Assembly (NCBI GenBank): GCA_947492175.1
Contig: CANLMQ010000004.1
Coordinates: 170,315-234,314 of the forward strand
DNA length: 64,000 bases
Direction: 5' to 3'
Source: an uncultured Draconibacterium sp.
GTDB taxonomy: Bacteria; Bacteroidota; Bacteroidia; Bacteroidales; Prolixibacteraceae
A model generated the notes under the pieces. That model saw only the letters and a list, made by a program, of their open reading frames with translations, ran no database searches and was not told where the DNA came from. Shown here piece by piece: positions 28,719-38,083 of this stretch. How positions within the stretch are numbered: position 1 is the first letter of the stretch; each line of letters begins with the position of its first letter. The position numbers were made by a program, and so were the translations under genes.

Positions 28719-31274
28719 TTAATTGTTATTTTGATTTTCTATAAGTTTTTTACACTGTGTAATCATTTCGTCTAATTGATTTGGAGGTACCGGGAATTGA
28801 ACTGAAGGATTTGAAGCGAGCACTTGTTTTACCTTTTGAATATCGGAAAGAGCTTCCTGGTATTTTTCCAGTTTATAATATGCCTGCGCCTGTAAAAATA
28901 AGGCCCTCAAATCATCTTTATTATACTTCAGCCCTTCAGTAAAATCATTCACTGCCTTTTGATATTTTCCTTCCTGTAAATAGTTTTTAGCCCGTGAGAA
29001 ATAACCGGTATAAGGATCACAACCCACCAGCTTCGTACTTATCTCTTCGACTTTTTTAGTATCGTTGAGAGCAGAATAACACTGTACCAATAACTGAAGA
29101 GCCATAGGATGACAATCTTCTTTTTTTAATATCACTTCCAGATCGTTAATGGCTTCCAGATATAATGATTTGGCCGCCATCTTCAGCTGAGCTCTTTTTA
29201 ATCTGTACTCAACACTATTGTCCAGTTCAATAATTTTTGAATACACTTCATTGGTATTTTCATAATCTCGTTGCTTGTAATAAATATCGCCCAACGTCAT
29301 CCATGCAAAAAGGTGGTTTGGATTTATTTCTACCGATTTTCGGCTCATTTCAATTGCTTTGCCGGGATTCTCAGCAATAAAATACACCAGCCCCCAATCG
29401 CCATATTCTTTGAATCCTTTGTCCGGCATCTTTTCAATCATCTCAATACAATGCTGTGCATTTATCTTTGCCTGCTCTACATTACCTTGTTCGCTCAACA
29501 TCACAGCTTTCAGGTAAAAACCATGATAGTCGTCAGGATTGCTGTTTATCTGAGATTCAGCTTCTGCAACAATTGTATTTATATCTTTTGTTTTATAATC
29601 ATATTCAGCAACAGTACTTGCATAATCTTCCGTTTTTGTGAATTCATCTTTTATTGACAGCCAATCATCGTAGTTTATGTTAACAAATTCAGGAATATTA
29701 GAGGCTTTCATATCCACTGCCAGTTGTTCCAGCCAGATTGGGGGAGTATCATTCCCGTTTTCATCAATGTGAGTTAAAAACAGCTGCGTATACGGACCGA
29801 AATATTTGGTAGAAAAAACCATCCACTTGCTGTTTGGAGAAAACGAATGCCATGAATTCATTTCATTGGTATTGCAATTCATTAAGCGCGGCTTCCCTCC
29901 TTCGGCGGGCATGATATATAATTTACTGTCGGGCTGCAACAACATAAAGTTTTTTGCCATGCAGAATACAATCCATTTACCATCGGGCGAATAACGAGCA
30001 AAATAATTACTCCTATTATTTTGAGATGCATCCTTTATTGGAACAGGCTCTCCGCCTTTCCCATTGTTCCAGGGAACACGGCACAAATCGAATTTAAAAT
30101 CCTTTCTTCTGTTGATGTAGTCATCTGCAAAACGCATATCAAGCACCACATTGGTTTGCGCCTCCAAACTTGTATCCTGATTATAGGAAGATCTTGAAAA
30201 CAGTATTTCACTCATATCAGGAGCCCATTCCGGAGAACTTTGTACAAATTCGGAACTGCTGGCCCCCTTCATCTCTGTGAATTTTTTGTTTTCAATATCA
30301 TAATGAACCAGCATTCCTTTTACCGGAAAAAACAGCTGCGAATACCAGAAACTTTTATCCACCGGAACAAAAATGGATTTATCTTTTACCGTACTAATGG
30401 CATATTTCCCATCGGGCGATATTTTGGCAAGCAAACCAAAAGTACTCACCCTGTCTTCCCGTTTGTAATCGGTCCACGAAACAATATTTTCGAGGCCAAT
30501 TTTTGCCTCCTGCTCAACATCGGAAACCGCATAATTTCCCTTGTCATTTCCATAATCAACATCCATGGCAAACCGGGAACCATCTTTGGAAAAACTATGG
30601 CAATTGGCACATACCGGCATATTTTCCAGCATCATGCGTTTTTTGTTTTTGGACACATTGCCGAGATACCATTTTAAGCGATCCCGGTATTTATTTGCAT
30701 AAGAAAAAGGCAAGGGTGTAGCTCTGTAAAAAATGGGAGCATCAACAGAATCTTTTGAAAAACTAAAAATCACTTTTCGTTCCAGTTTGTTGTTGCTCAC
30801 ACAAAAAGCTACAGCCTCATTTTTTGATTCCTTTTTCAGTTTTTCCCACAAGTCAACATCCGGCATAAAACGTGTCTCAGTTGTCGTTGCCCGATACTCA
30901 AAACCGGATACACTAAAAGAAATATGCCACTTTAATTCCTGCTGTTCTTCAGACTTCCAGATAAACGAAGCCGGAGAAAAATCAGCCGGAAAAACAGCGT
31001 TTTGAAAAGGATAAATTATAGCCAGCTTTTCTTCTTCAGAAACTTTGATATTCTGATAATTTTTTTGATCGTTCCATAATAAAGTTGCACCTGTTGATGC
31101 ATCCACCTCTTCGTGGAAACTTCTGTCGGGGAAAGACCCAGCAAACAACCTTTCACCCGGATTTGGAGTAATAGATACGGTTTTGTTCCTGTTTAAAACA
31201 AAAACAACAGCTAAACCAATAAGAAATACAATGGCCAAAATTCCAATACCCAAATACCGAATGTTCTTCTTCAT
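28719..31274 (-). CDS. Membrane-anchored PD40 beta-propeller/TPR protein with a CXXCH motif
   Basis: This 851-residue protein has an N-terminal transmembrane anchor (8-28) and a large periplasmic part. CANCH at 222-226 is a c-type haem-binding motif. It is followed by TolB/PD40-like propeller blades (FGLLAKISPDGKYAIS, QSSPEWAPDMSEILFS, YFARYSPDGKWIVF, WHSFSPNSKWMVFS), and from about 600 by TPRs (AWMTLGDIYYKQRDYENTNEVY, ALFLQAQAYYKLEKYQEAL). No enzyme signature is seen. One haem plus propeller and TPRs suggests redox-linked binding or assembly of partner proteins. It lies between GH9 and the beta-helix genes. Confidence 0.78.
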   Translation of the reverse strand: MKKNIRYLGIGILAIVFLIGLAVVFVLNRNKTVSITPNPGERLFAGSFPDRSFHEEVDASTGATLLWNDQKNYQNIKVSEEEKLAIIYPFQNAVFPADFSPASFIWKSEEQQELKWHISFSVSGFEYRATTTETRFMPDVDLWEKLKKESKNEAVAFCVSNNKLERKVIFSFSKDSVDAPIFYRATPLPFSYANKYRDRLKWYLGNVSKNKKRMMLENMPVCANCHSFSKDGSRFAMDVDYGNDKGNYAVSDVEQEAKIGLENIVSWTDYKREDRVSTFGLLAKISPDGKYAISTVKDKSIFVPVDKSFWYSQLFFPVKGMLVHYDIENKKFTEMKGASSSEFVQSSPEWAPDMSEILFSRSSYNQDTSLEAQTNVVLDMRFADDYINRRKDFKFDLCRVPWNNGKGGEPVPIKDASQNNRSNYFARYSPDGKWIVFCMAKNFMLLQPDSKLYIMPAEGGKPRLMNCNTNEMNSWHSFSPNSKWMVFSTKYFGPYTQLFLTHIDENGNDTPPIWLEQLAVDMKASNIPEFVNINYDDWLSIKDEFTKTEDYASTVAEYDYKTKDINTIVAEAESQINSNPDDYHGFYLKAVMLSEQGNVEQAKINAQHCIEMIEKMPDKGFKEYGDWGLVYFIAENPGKAIEMSRKSVEINPNHLFAWMTLGDIYYKQRDYENTNEVYSKIIELDNSVEYRLKRAQLKMAAKSLYLEAINDLEVILKKEDCHPMALQLLVQCYSALNDTKKVEEISTKLVGCDPYTGYFSRAKNYLQEGKYQKAVNDFTEGLKYNKDDLRALFLQAQAYYKLEKYQEALSDIQKVKQVLASNPSVQFPVPPNQLDEMITQCKKLIENQNNN

Positions 31275-31298
31275 AAGTTCTGTTTGACTTTTATAATG

Positions 31299-33659
31299 CT
31301 AATAATACATGCTCTCAAGCAAATACATCCAACGGTTCGAAACATGTATCCAAATTTCTTTATAGTTATAAAGTACTGCCGGCTGCCAATAGGGCAAATC
31401 GTCATTTCCCTTCGACTGAATTCCAACCGGAAGTCCTCCAACAATGTCGCCACAGTGTGCCGAAAACTGAGGTGAATAATCGTAACCTTCGCCATACATC
31501 AGGCTTTGGTTAAAGGGATTTTTTCCCACATTCCACTCCAATTGTGCCTGACATATTTTCTCAATTTCCTCATCTTTTAACAACTGATTGGCCTGAGCCA
31601 GACTGATTGCATATGATAGAATAACCGGAGAATTCCCCCGGCTTGATCCCCAAACCGGAAACATTCTAAGGTAGTGCTCATTATCCAATGGAATACCCTG
31701 CAAAATTTGATTATTATCGTTGGTGCCAAGTTTATAAACACTGGCCGGAATCATATTATAAGGAGCCGTTAAATCTGCCATTGTTTTTAAATACTCAGCA
31801 TACAACTTTACTGAAGAAAACCATTCCCGGTATTCTTGGTGATCAGGAAAAAGCTTGCATAACTTAACTAACCCGAGTATGGGCGACAAAGCGCTAACAA
31901 CATGACCCTGTACAAAAATTTTATCGTTCTGGCTGCTGGTATAAAAAAAGCCCCTCAACGGGATCTTCCAATCTTTCAGTTCTTTTTGCTGGCATCGCAT
32001 TAATTTATCAGCATAGACAACAATTGCCTGTTTCACGGCCTCATCTTTCGTTACTTCGTATAAAGCACAACCAGCCCAAAGCTTTCTTGCCAACTCTGCA
32101 ACATCTGACGGAATACCTTCTTTTTCATTTACTTCCCAATCTTCTTTAGCATGTTCCAAACAGATTTGGGCCAATTCCGGATTATGCTTAATTAATGCTT
32201 TCATTGCTTCCACTTCGGCAACAATCGCATAACAATTATGGTCTACTCTAAAACCGGTATCAGCCAGTTTATCATCTCCATTTCCTATAATTCCGTCAGA
32301 CCAATGATCTATTACGGTCCAGTTCATTTTAGTTCCATCCTTAAACCGGTTTTTGTGTATCCATTTCAGGCCCCACAAAGCTTCTTCCAGCAGTCTTTTA
32401 CTCAATTCAGGATTCTCATTTTCAAATTTCCGCGCCAGGCGAAACAATGTTCCAGTTGTTTCTGAAGTACTTGCATAATTTTGAGACAGATCGCCTGCAT
32501 CGTGCCAGCCACCATTTAAGATTACAGTATCCTGTCCGGATATAGTATACCAATCAGAATGGCAAACGTCATGAACTCCCTGCACCTCATATCCACAACG
32601 TAAGCAGTAATATAGGTTTATGGTTTTCAACAGAGTTTTCATCCAAACATCGTCTTTTACAGGAAAAGGCTTGGTTATCACATTTCCATATGCCAATTTA
32701 TAGGTTCCTTCCTTTTTTACTTCGGAAAAATCCAGTTGGGTAAAATTTCCAATCGTACTATTTACTTTTTCAATGCCTTTTTCCAACACCAGTTTTCCAT
32801 CAGGATGAGTAAGCACCTGAAATGTTTTTCCTTGGAACAAAGAAGTAATGGCTGTTTTTGAAGAGGAAGAATTATACCCCGAATGAGAAAATGAAATATC
32901 ATTATTCGTATTCCAACCTTCGAAATGCTCTGTTTCTGTGCGTTGCCATGCCAACTTATCGATATAAAATACAACGGTATCAGAAGCATTGATCGTGTTT
33001 CCCTGCTGACGGTAAACAAACGAAATGCTTTTTACCTGATCTCTTGACAAGTGCGGTACTTCGAAAACCACATCATTCCATTGCCTGTTTTCAAGCATTA
33101 CGGTATGAAGTCCTTCTCGAAGGTATTTATCCGGCACATTATTACCGTTCTGCAAAATCATAAACAAATGAATCTTTTTATGACCAGGGCAGTCGGGATA
33201 AACTTTTGCCGATATTCTTGTGTATTCCGAGAAATCCTCGTTTTCAAATTCGCGGGAAACAAACATCCAGTCCCACATTCGTTGGTCTGTTTGCATTGGA
33301 GTTTGTGTTTTTGTCGGCGATTTGAGTTTCAAAGAATACTCTCCTTCAAAAACCTGCTCTTCTGAAAGACCAAAATCAATAAAAGCCTCCTCCTTAAACT
33401 GCAGCTCTTCGCCGGGAATAAATACCCTCCCCTGCCAGTTATTGAGGTTCTCCATACCGTCAACAACCGTTTCCTTTATAACCTTTTTCTGCTGCCACCG
33501 GTACTGAAGACTGTTCGACAAATCAGGCGATAGCGGTTTCATTGAATAAACATCTGTTTCGATAGGACTATCAACCGGCACACTTTGAGTTTTAAACTGA
33601 CAACCAGCCGACAAAGCATAAGACACAATCAATAAAAAGCAATACAAACTATACTTCAT
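31299..33659 (-). CDS. GH9-family lipoprotein (cellulase-type fold)
   Basis: This 786-residue protein has a lipobox LSAGC (Cys20). An N-terminal carbohydrate-binding-like beta-sandwich (about 45-230) is followed by a CelD-N Ig-like domain (about 250-335) and a GH9 (alpha/alpha)6 barrel. NGGWHDAGDLSQNY carries the catalytic base Asp. Near the C-terminus the common NE(V/A) acid region is replaced by PYWQPAVLYNYKEIWIH, so the proton donor may be the Glu of KEIW. GH9 enzymes cut beta-1,4-glucans, but this divergent group may have another target. It starts 110 bp after the GH31 gene. Confidence 0.82.
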   Translation of the reverse strand: MKYSLYCFLLIVSYALSAGCQFKTQSVPVDSPIETDVYSMKPLSPDLSNSLQYRWQQKKVIKETVVDGMENLNNWQGRVFIPGEELQFKEEAFIDFGLSEEQVFEGEYSLKLKSPTKTQTPMQTDQRMWDWMFVSREFENEDFSEYTRISAKVYPDCPGHKKIHLFMILQNGNNVPDKYLREGLHTVMLENRQWNDVVFEVPHLSRDQVKSISFVYRQQGNTINASDTVVFYIDKLAWQRTETEHFEGWNTNNDISFSHSGYNSSSSKTAITSLFQGKTFQVLTHPDGKLVLEKGIEKVNSTIGNFTQLDFSEVKKEGTYKLAYGNVITKPFPVKDDVWMKTLLKTINLYYCLRCGYEVQGVHDVCHSDWYTISGQDTVILNGGWHDAGDLSQNYASTSETTGTLFRLARKFENENPELSKRLLEEALWGLKWIHKNRFKDGTKMNWTVIDHWSDGIIGNGDDKLADTGFRVDHNCYAIVAEVEAMKALIKHNPELAQICLEHAKEDWEVNEKEGIPSDVAELARKLWAGCALYEVTKDEAVKQAIVVYADKLMRCQQKELKDWKIPLRGFFYTSSQNDKIFVQGHVVSALSPILGLVKLCKLFPDHQEYREWFSSVKLYAEYLKTMADLTAPYNMIPASVYKLGTNDNNQILQGIPLDNEHYLRMFPVWGSSRGNSPVILSYAISLAQANQLLKDEEIEKICQAQLEWNVGKNPFNQSLMYGEGYDYSPQFSAHCGDIVGGLPVGIQSKGNDDLPYWQPAVLYNYKEIWIHVSNRWMYLLESMYY

Positions 33660-33723
33660 TCATCAATATTTAAACAGGTATTCTCTTACTAAATTTTCAT
33701 TCATTTTCTAACTGACAGTATTA

Positions 33724-33760
33724 TTCCCTTCCTACCAGCATAAAACTTGCAGGAAGGGAA
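33724..33760 (-). terminator. Hairpin between GH31 and GH9 genes
   Basis: TTCCCTTCCT (33724-33733) and AGGAAGGGAA (33751-33760) form a perfect 10-bp stem just after the GH31 stop. No T-run follows on the minus strand. It is more likely an mRNA stabiliser or partial terminator inside the operon than a full stop. Confidence 0.45.
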
Positions 33761-33769
33761 CTTCTATGA

Positions 33770-36700
33770 CTAATCCTTATAAAAAGGATCTTCGCCAACC
33801 GGAGCAATAAACAATTCTCTTAAAGAGTGATCGGCAGCTACTTCAACCGTGATTGTATCAGATTTTTTCAAGTCAAGAATATCTGCTTTGTACCATTTGT
33901 CGTAATCATTATGAATCAGGTGCTGATTTCTTTTTATCCACAATTGTACTTTTGATGCTTCGTCGGCGGTAATTGTAAATGTGTAGGTTTTTACCCCCTT
34001 GTCATTAGTTGTTTTGCTCGAACAATGATTTCCTTTTATAAACAGGAATTTACCATCGTATGCATGAACCGGCTTTTTCTCATCAGTTGGGTGTGCCAAC
34101 CACCAGTCGGTTTCCAGGCTACGGTGAAACTGGTTTTCAGCCCAAATGCGGAAGAAATAGCGTTTACCGTTCTCCAATCCTTCGATGGTGATTTTGTTTC
34201 CATAATTCAGGTAAGCACGGTTATCGGCAGTCTCACTGTTATTCAAGCCATAGCCAATTACATATCTTTCTCCCAGTCGATCGTCTTTTGCAAATTCAAG
34301 ATCAACCGATCCATTCCAGTCCTCAATCTTCGTAACAACAGGTGTTGCCGGCACATCTATTTCAGCAACAGGCGTTCCTTGCACATATTGGATTTCAGTG
34401 GAACCTAATCCGACCAATTCTATTTTATAAGTAGTAACATTGGGAACTACCTTTACTTTGATCTTTAATTCCGAACTTAAATTATCAAATTTCCATCCCT
34501 GATTTGCGTTTTCAAAAGCATGACCTGATGCTTTAACTTCTACACCGTTTATTACGATTTGTGAAGGCAAGGTTTGTGGAATAATCAGAGCAAAATCTTC
34601 TTCTATGTTTTCAAAAAAGAGGTTCGATACATTCTCTGAATGTTCAATTCGTAATACTGGATTTTTCCCTTTATGTTCCGACAACATTTTTGAACCGGCT
34701 TCCAAACTAAATAACTTATAAGTAGTTAGCAGGTTGTGTTTATCCATATGTTTGAAGTGTCCTCCTATTTCCAGGTTTTTATTCAAACTAAGATTGAGAA
34801 CAGAATTTTTCCTTACAAATACCGGTATCTTATTTAACTCTTTGTTCACTAAAATTGACTGATTTCCTGAATATTTCTCATGTGTCCAGAAATCAATCCA
34901 TTCCCCATTGGGCAGGAAAACAATGCGGCTAGTACCTTTTGCCAAAACAGGCGCCACCAGCAAATCGTTTCCTAAATAATACTGATCGTCTATCTTCCAG
35001 TTTTTTTGATCGTTTGGGTGGTAATAAAACATGGGACGCATCATTGGCCAGCCACGGCGATTGGCTTCAACAACCAAATCAGACAAATATGGGATTAGAT
35101 TATAACGAACCCGCGTATAAAATCCGTAATTATCTCGTCCGTACTTATTTTGCTCGCGCGGTGCCTGTGCCGTTCCATGATCGTGAAAAAATGGGGAAAA
35201 AGTGGCGAACTGAGCTCCTCTGATGTAGTTTTCTTCAGCCTCGGGATCGTCAGCTTTAATATATCCTCCCAAATCATGTCCAGCATAACCCAAACCGGAA
35301 ATAGACGCTGACATCAAGCCCAAAACAGTTCCTTTTAATTGCGAGAAATTACGCAAACGATCGCCATTCCAGAAAATACCACCACGCTGGATTCCCAGCC
35401 CTCCACCACGGGTCCAGGTAATTCCGCCTTCAGGTTTTATCTCTTGTATTCTTTTATAAACCTGTTCGGCATATAAAACCGAGTGCACATTTTCAATTCC
35501 CGGCGTTGGCTTGTAGGTTTTGTAGTCTTCTAAACCTTTTGAGATAAGTTCACAGAAATCGATTTTCACGCCATCCAGGTTGTATCCGTTTGGCCCTGAT
35601 TTTCCGTTATCATCTCTTAATTTTGGCCCGTAAATGTTTTCCATCCACCATGCCATGGCATGCGGATTACTGGAATCAATGTACATATACGATGTTTCGC
35701 CCGAATCGGGATTAACCGTTTCGCCCGACGAACTAAATTCCAATATCCGGTCGTTTTTGTCGCGCAAAAAATAGTTTTTTACCGGAGCTTTGTCGTAGCG
35801 GTACTTTTTCAAATTTTCAGGAGTGTCCTGCACCTGACCTGTGAGATCCCAGAATACTACTTTTTTATCTCGGCTATGCCAGTAATCAATTAACTCGAAA
35901 GGCGTAGGAACCTGATCCGGCTCTGTTCTGATTTCATGGAGAAGGCTTTCCCACAAAACAACACCAAAATGGATTCCATATTCATCCAACTGGTCGATAT
36001 CTTTTTTCGCTGTTTCCGTATCATTCCACCTGCGCCGCGAATACCAGGGTTCTAAACTCCAAAATGGAATTAAGGGATTTTTCCCTGTAATATCGGTGTA
36101 CTGCTCCATTACTTTCAAGGGAGAATTGTTGGCAAACAAAAACCATTCAATTTCAGGGCGGCGCATCGTAACTTTTGTGATGTCCTGTTTTTCAGCTCCC
36201 ATATCAAAAAGAAGTTGCTCAGCAGAATTCACCAGCACACCATAATTGCGCGAAGACATGTAAAACGGAATTGATTTATAGGCCTTTTCATCGGTGTGTG
36301 ACCAGGCATCGTATAAATCCATTTTTACGAGTTTCCCTTTCTGATCGTAGCCATTTAAACGTTCGCCCAAACCCAGATAATGTTCATCTGCACATTCAAC
36401 TGCTACCAATTGGATTACCTGTTTTTCAGTTTCAGGATGCGAGATAATTTCGGTGTACCCTTTCCACAACACTTCATTGGGCAACCTGATTATTGATAAA
36501 AACTGACTTGTTTTATCAAAAACTACTTTCACCTGATTTGATTGCAGAGTTGCTTCCTTCCTATTATCAAATGCTTCAATTCCTGCAGTTGGTGATTGTT
36601 TTTTCTTTTTGCCAGGCTTTTCGCTATTTGTATTTATTTTTAGCTGCTCCTTATCAATAAAAGTAATGAAAGTGTAAAGCGCTTGCCCCTCACATTTTTG

Positions 36701-36814
36701 TTCAATTTCCATACAGTTCCCTGACAAATTAACGACAGGGGTTTGCGCTTTTAATATATAAGTTCCGAATAGGATTGACAATCCCAAAATGTAGATTTTT
36801 AGTTGGTTATTCAT
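33770..36814 (-). CDS. GH31 alpha-glycosidase with C-terminal FN3-like domains
   Basis: This 1014-residue protein has a Sec signal peptide (cleaved near LKAQ). It has the GH31 N-terminal beta-sandwich and TIM barrel. The nucleophile is in LDGVKIDFCE (Asp419) and the acid/base in AGHDLGGY (Asp514). A fibronectin-III-like module (ITIEGLENGKRYFFRIWAEN) and a further beta-domain lie at the C-terminus. GH31 includes alpha-glucosidases, alpha-xylosidases and alpha-galactosidase-like enzymes; the sequence alone does not settle which. It comes after the BNR gene by 17 bp and is probably periplasmic. Confidence 0.9.
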   Translation of the reverse strand: MNNQLKIYILGLSILFGTYILKAQTPVVNLSGNCMEIEQKCEGQALYTFITFIDKEQLKINTNSEKPGKKKKQSPTAGIEAFDNRKEATLQSNQVKVVFDKTSQFLSIIRLPNEVLWKGYTEIISHPETEKQVIQLVAVECADEHYLGLGERLNGYDQKGKLVKMDLYDAWSHTDEKAYKSIPFYMSSRNYGVLVNSAEQLLFDMGAEKQDITKVTMRRPEIEWFLFANNSPLKVMEQYTDITGKNPLIPFWSLEPWYSRRRWNDTETAKKDIDQLDEYGIHFGVVLWESLLHEIRTEPDQVPTPFELIDYWHSRDKKVVFWDLTGQVQDTPENLKKYRYDKAPVKNYFLRDKNDRILEFSSSGETVNPDSGETSYMYIDSSNPHAMAWWMENIYGPKLRDDNGKSGPNGYNLDGVKIDFCELISKGLEDYKTYKPTPGIENVHSVLYAEQVYKRIQEIKPEGGITWTRGGGLGIQRGGIFWNGDRLRNFSQLKGTVLGLMSASISGLGYAGHDLGGYIKADDPEAEENYIRGAQFATFSPFFHDHGTAQAPREQNKYGRDNYGFYTRVRYNLIPYLSDLVVEANRRGWPMMRPMFYYHPNDQKNWKIDDQYYLGNDLLVAPVLAKGTSRIVFLPNGEWIDFWTHEKYSGNQSILVNKELNKIPVFVRKNSVLNLSLNKNLEIGGHFKHMDKHNLLTTYKLFSLEAGSKMLSEHKGKNPVLRIEHSENVSNLFFENIEEDFALIIPQTLPSQIVINGVEVKASGHAFENANQGWKFDNLSSELKIKVKVVPNVTTYKIELVGLGSTEIQYVQGTPVAEIDVPATPVVTKIEDWNGSVDLEFAKDDRLGERYVIGYGLNNSETADNRAYLNYGNKITIEGLENGKRYFFRIWAENQFHRSLETDWWLAHPTDEKKPVHAYDGKFLFIKGNHCSSKTTNDKGVKTYTFTITADEASKVQLWIKRNQHLIHNDYDKWYKADILDLKKSDTITVEVAADHSLRELFIAPVGEDPFYKD

Positions 36815-36831
36815 GTTTTAGATTTTGGTTT

Positions 36832-38034
36832 TTAATTGAATTTCTTTATTCCTGCTTTATTTACTATTGTTTTTAGTTTTGAAATTTCGGTTATACACTT
36901 CCCGGCCAGAATATCTTCTTCAGTTACTGTTGCCATTAATATCTCTTTGGCTCCATCTCCATTTCTTTCCCTGTCGTAAACGATATAAATTGTTCCATCA
37001 GCATCTTGTGTTGCATTTGGGTACGACACGGCATTTCTTTCGTCAATCATCAAATGCCCTTCCCAGGATTTTCCATCATCTTTTGATATCATTGCTGCCA
37101 GTCTATTTCTTCCAGTGTTTTGGTAATGATTAACAAGAAGCAGGTTGCCCGATGCCAATCGGGAAATATGAAACCTTGAACTGGGACCGCCCAAATTGGT
37201 TGGTTCTCCCGGAGTCCAGGTTTTACCACCATCATACGAATAGCTTTCACCAATTCCATAATGAGTTCGTACAAGCATCCATAAAGAGCCATCCTTTTTT
37301 TCAATTACTTTGTGTTCGTCGTAATGCCTGTTGGGCACATCAGCCCCACCTTTCAGTTTAAATGTTTTACCATTGTCGGTTGAACTATACACATTTGAGA
37401 ACTTTTCGTTTTCGTAGGAAATATCCAACACAACATCAGGCTTTTCTTCTTTCCATATTGCACAAGGAAGCAACCATTCTCCCGTTGAAAGAAAGGTTGG
37501 TTTGTTCATCATAATACCATTAGCTATTCTTTCCGGTTTTGTCCACTTGGGTAATTTATCGTCAGGATTAGCCGTTTTTATAGCCCAGACCCCACACCTT
37601 CCGTCATAAAGCCCGGAGCTTTGTACCCAGGTAATCCAAAGGTTGTTTTCCGGGTCTTTCCAAATGCATGGATCAAAGGTTCTGACGCTGTCAGGATGTT
37701 CAATTACCATTTGAATATCGGACCATGTTTTGCCTTTGTCATTGCTCCTGACAACAAGAACGTAATTCTCATTGCTTTCCCTGGTTCCCCCACTGTAGAA
37801 TACTGTCCACAAGGTTCCATTTTCAGTGATTTCAATGCTAGGAATTCCCTGCCATCTCCGGTTTTCATCTTTATACTTTGGATTTTCAGGATTGAAAATT
37901 ATTTCAGGGGGAGCTAAAGATGCATCTATTCCTGACCCGGGAGATTTTATTGTTTCACTGATCTTTCTAGTTGAATTGCATCCTGCAAAAATAAAAATAA
38001 TCAGGGCAATTATTAGGTTTAGTTGGTTCTTCAT
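36832..38034 (-). CDS. BNR-repeat sialidase-like lipoprotein
   Basis: The protein is about 400 residues from the ATG at 38034, with lipobox FAGC. It has four Asp-box motifs typical of six-bladed sialidase-fold propellers: SNDKGKTW, STDNGKTF, SYDGGKTW and SKDDGKSW. The FRIP arginine motif of true sialidases is absent; the matching region reads RWQGIPSIEI. Sialic acid specificity is therefore doubtful. Other exo-glycosidases share this fold. It follows the GH92 gene by about 50 bp and precedes GH31 in the same operon. Confidence 0.83.
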   Translation of the reverse strand: MKNQLNLIIALIIFIFAGCNSTRKISETIKSPGSGIDASLAPPEIIFNPENPKYKDENRRWQGIPSIEITENGTLWTVFYSGGTRESNENYVLVVRSNDKGKTWSDIQMVIEHPDSVRTFDPCIWKDPENNLWITWVQSSGLYDGRCGVWAIKTANPDDKLPKWTKPERIANGIMMNKPTFLSTGEWLLPCAIWKEEKPDVVLDISYENEKFSNVYSSTDNGKTFKLKGGADVPNRHYDEHKVIEKKDGSLWMLVRTHYGIGESYSYDGGKTWTPGEPTNLGGPSSRFHISRLASGNLLLVNHYQNTGRNRLAAMISKDDGKSWEGHLMIDERNAVSYPNATQDADGTIYIVYDRERNGDGAKEILMATVTEEDILAGKCITEISKLKTIVNKAGIKKFN

Positions 38035-38083
38035 AATTCCCAATCCTTACTGTTTCTGTACTACATTTAAACAACTACAATCC

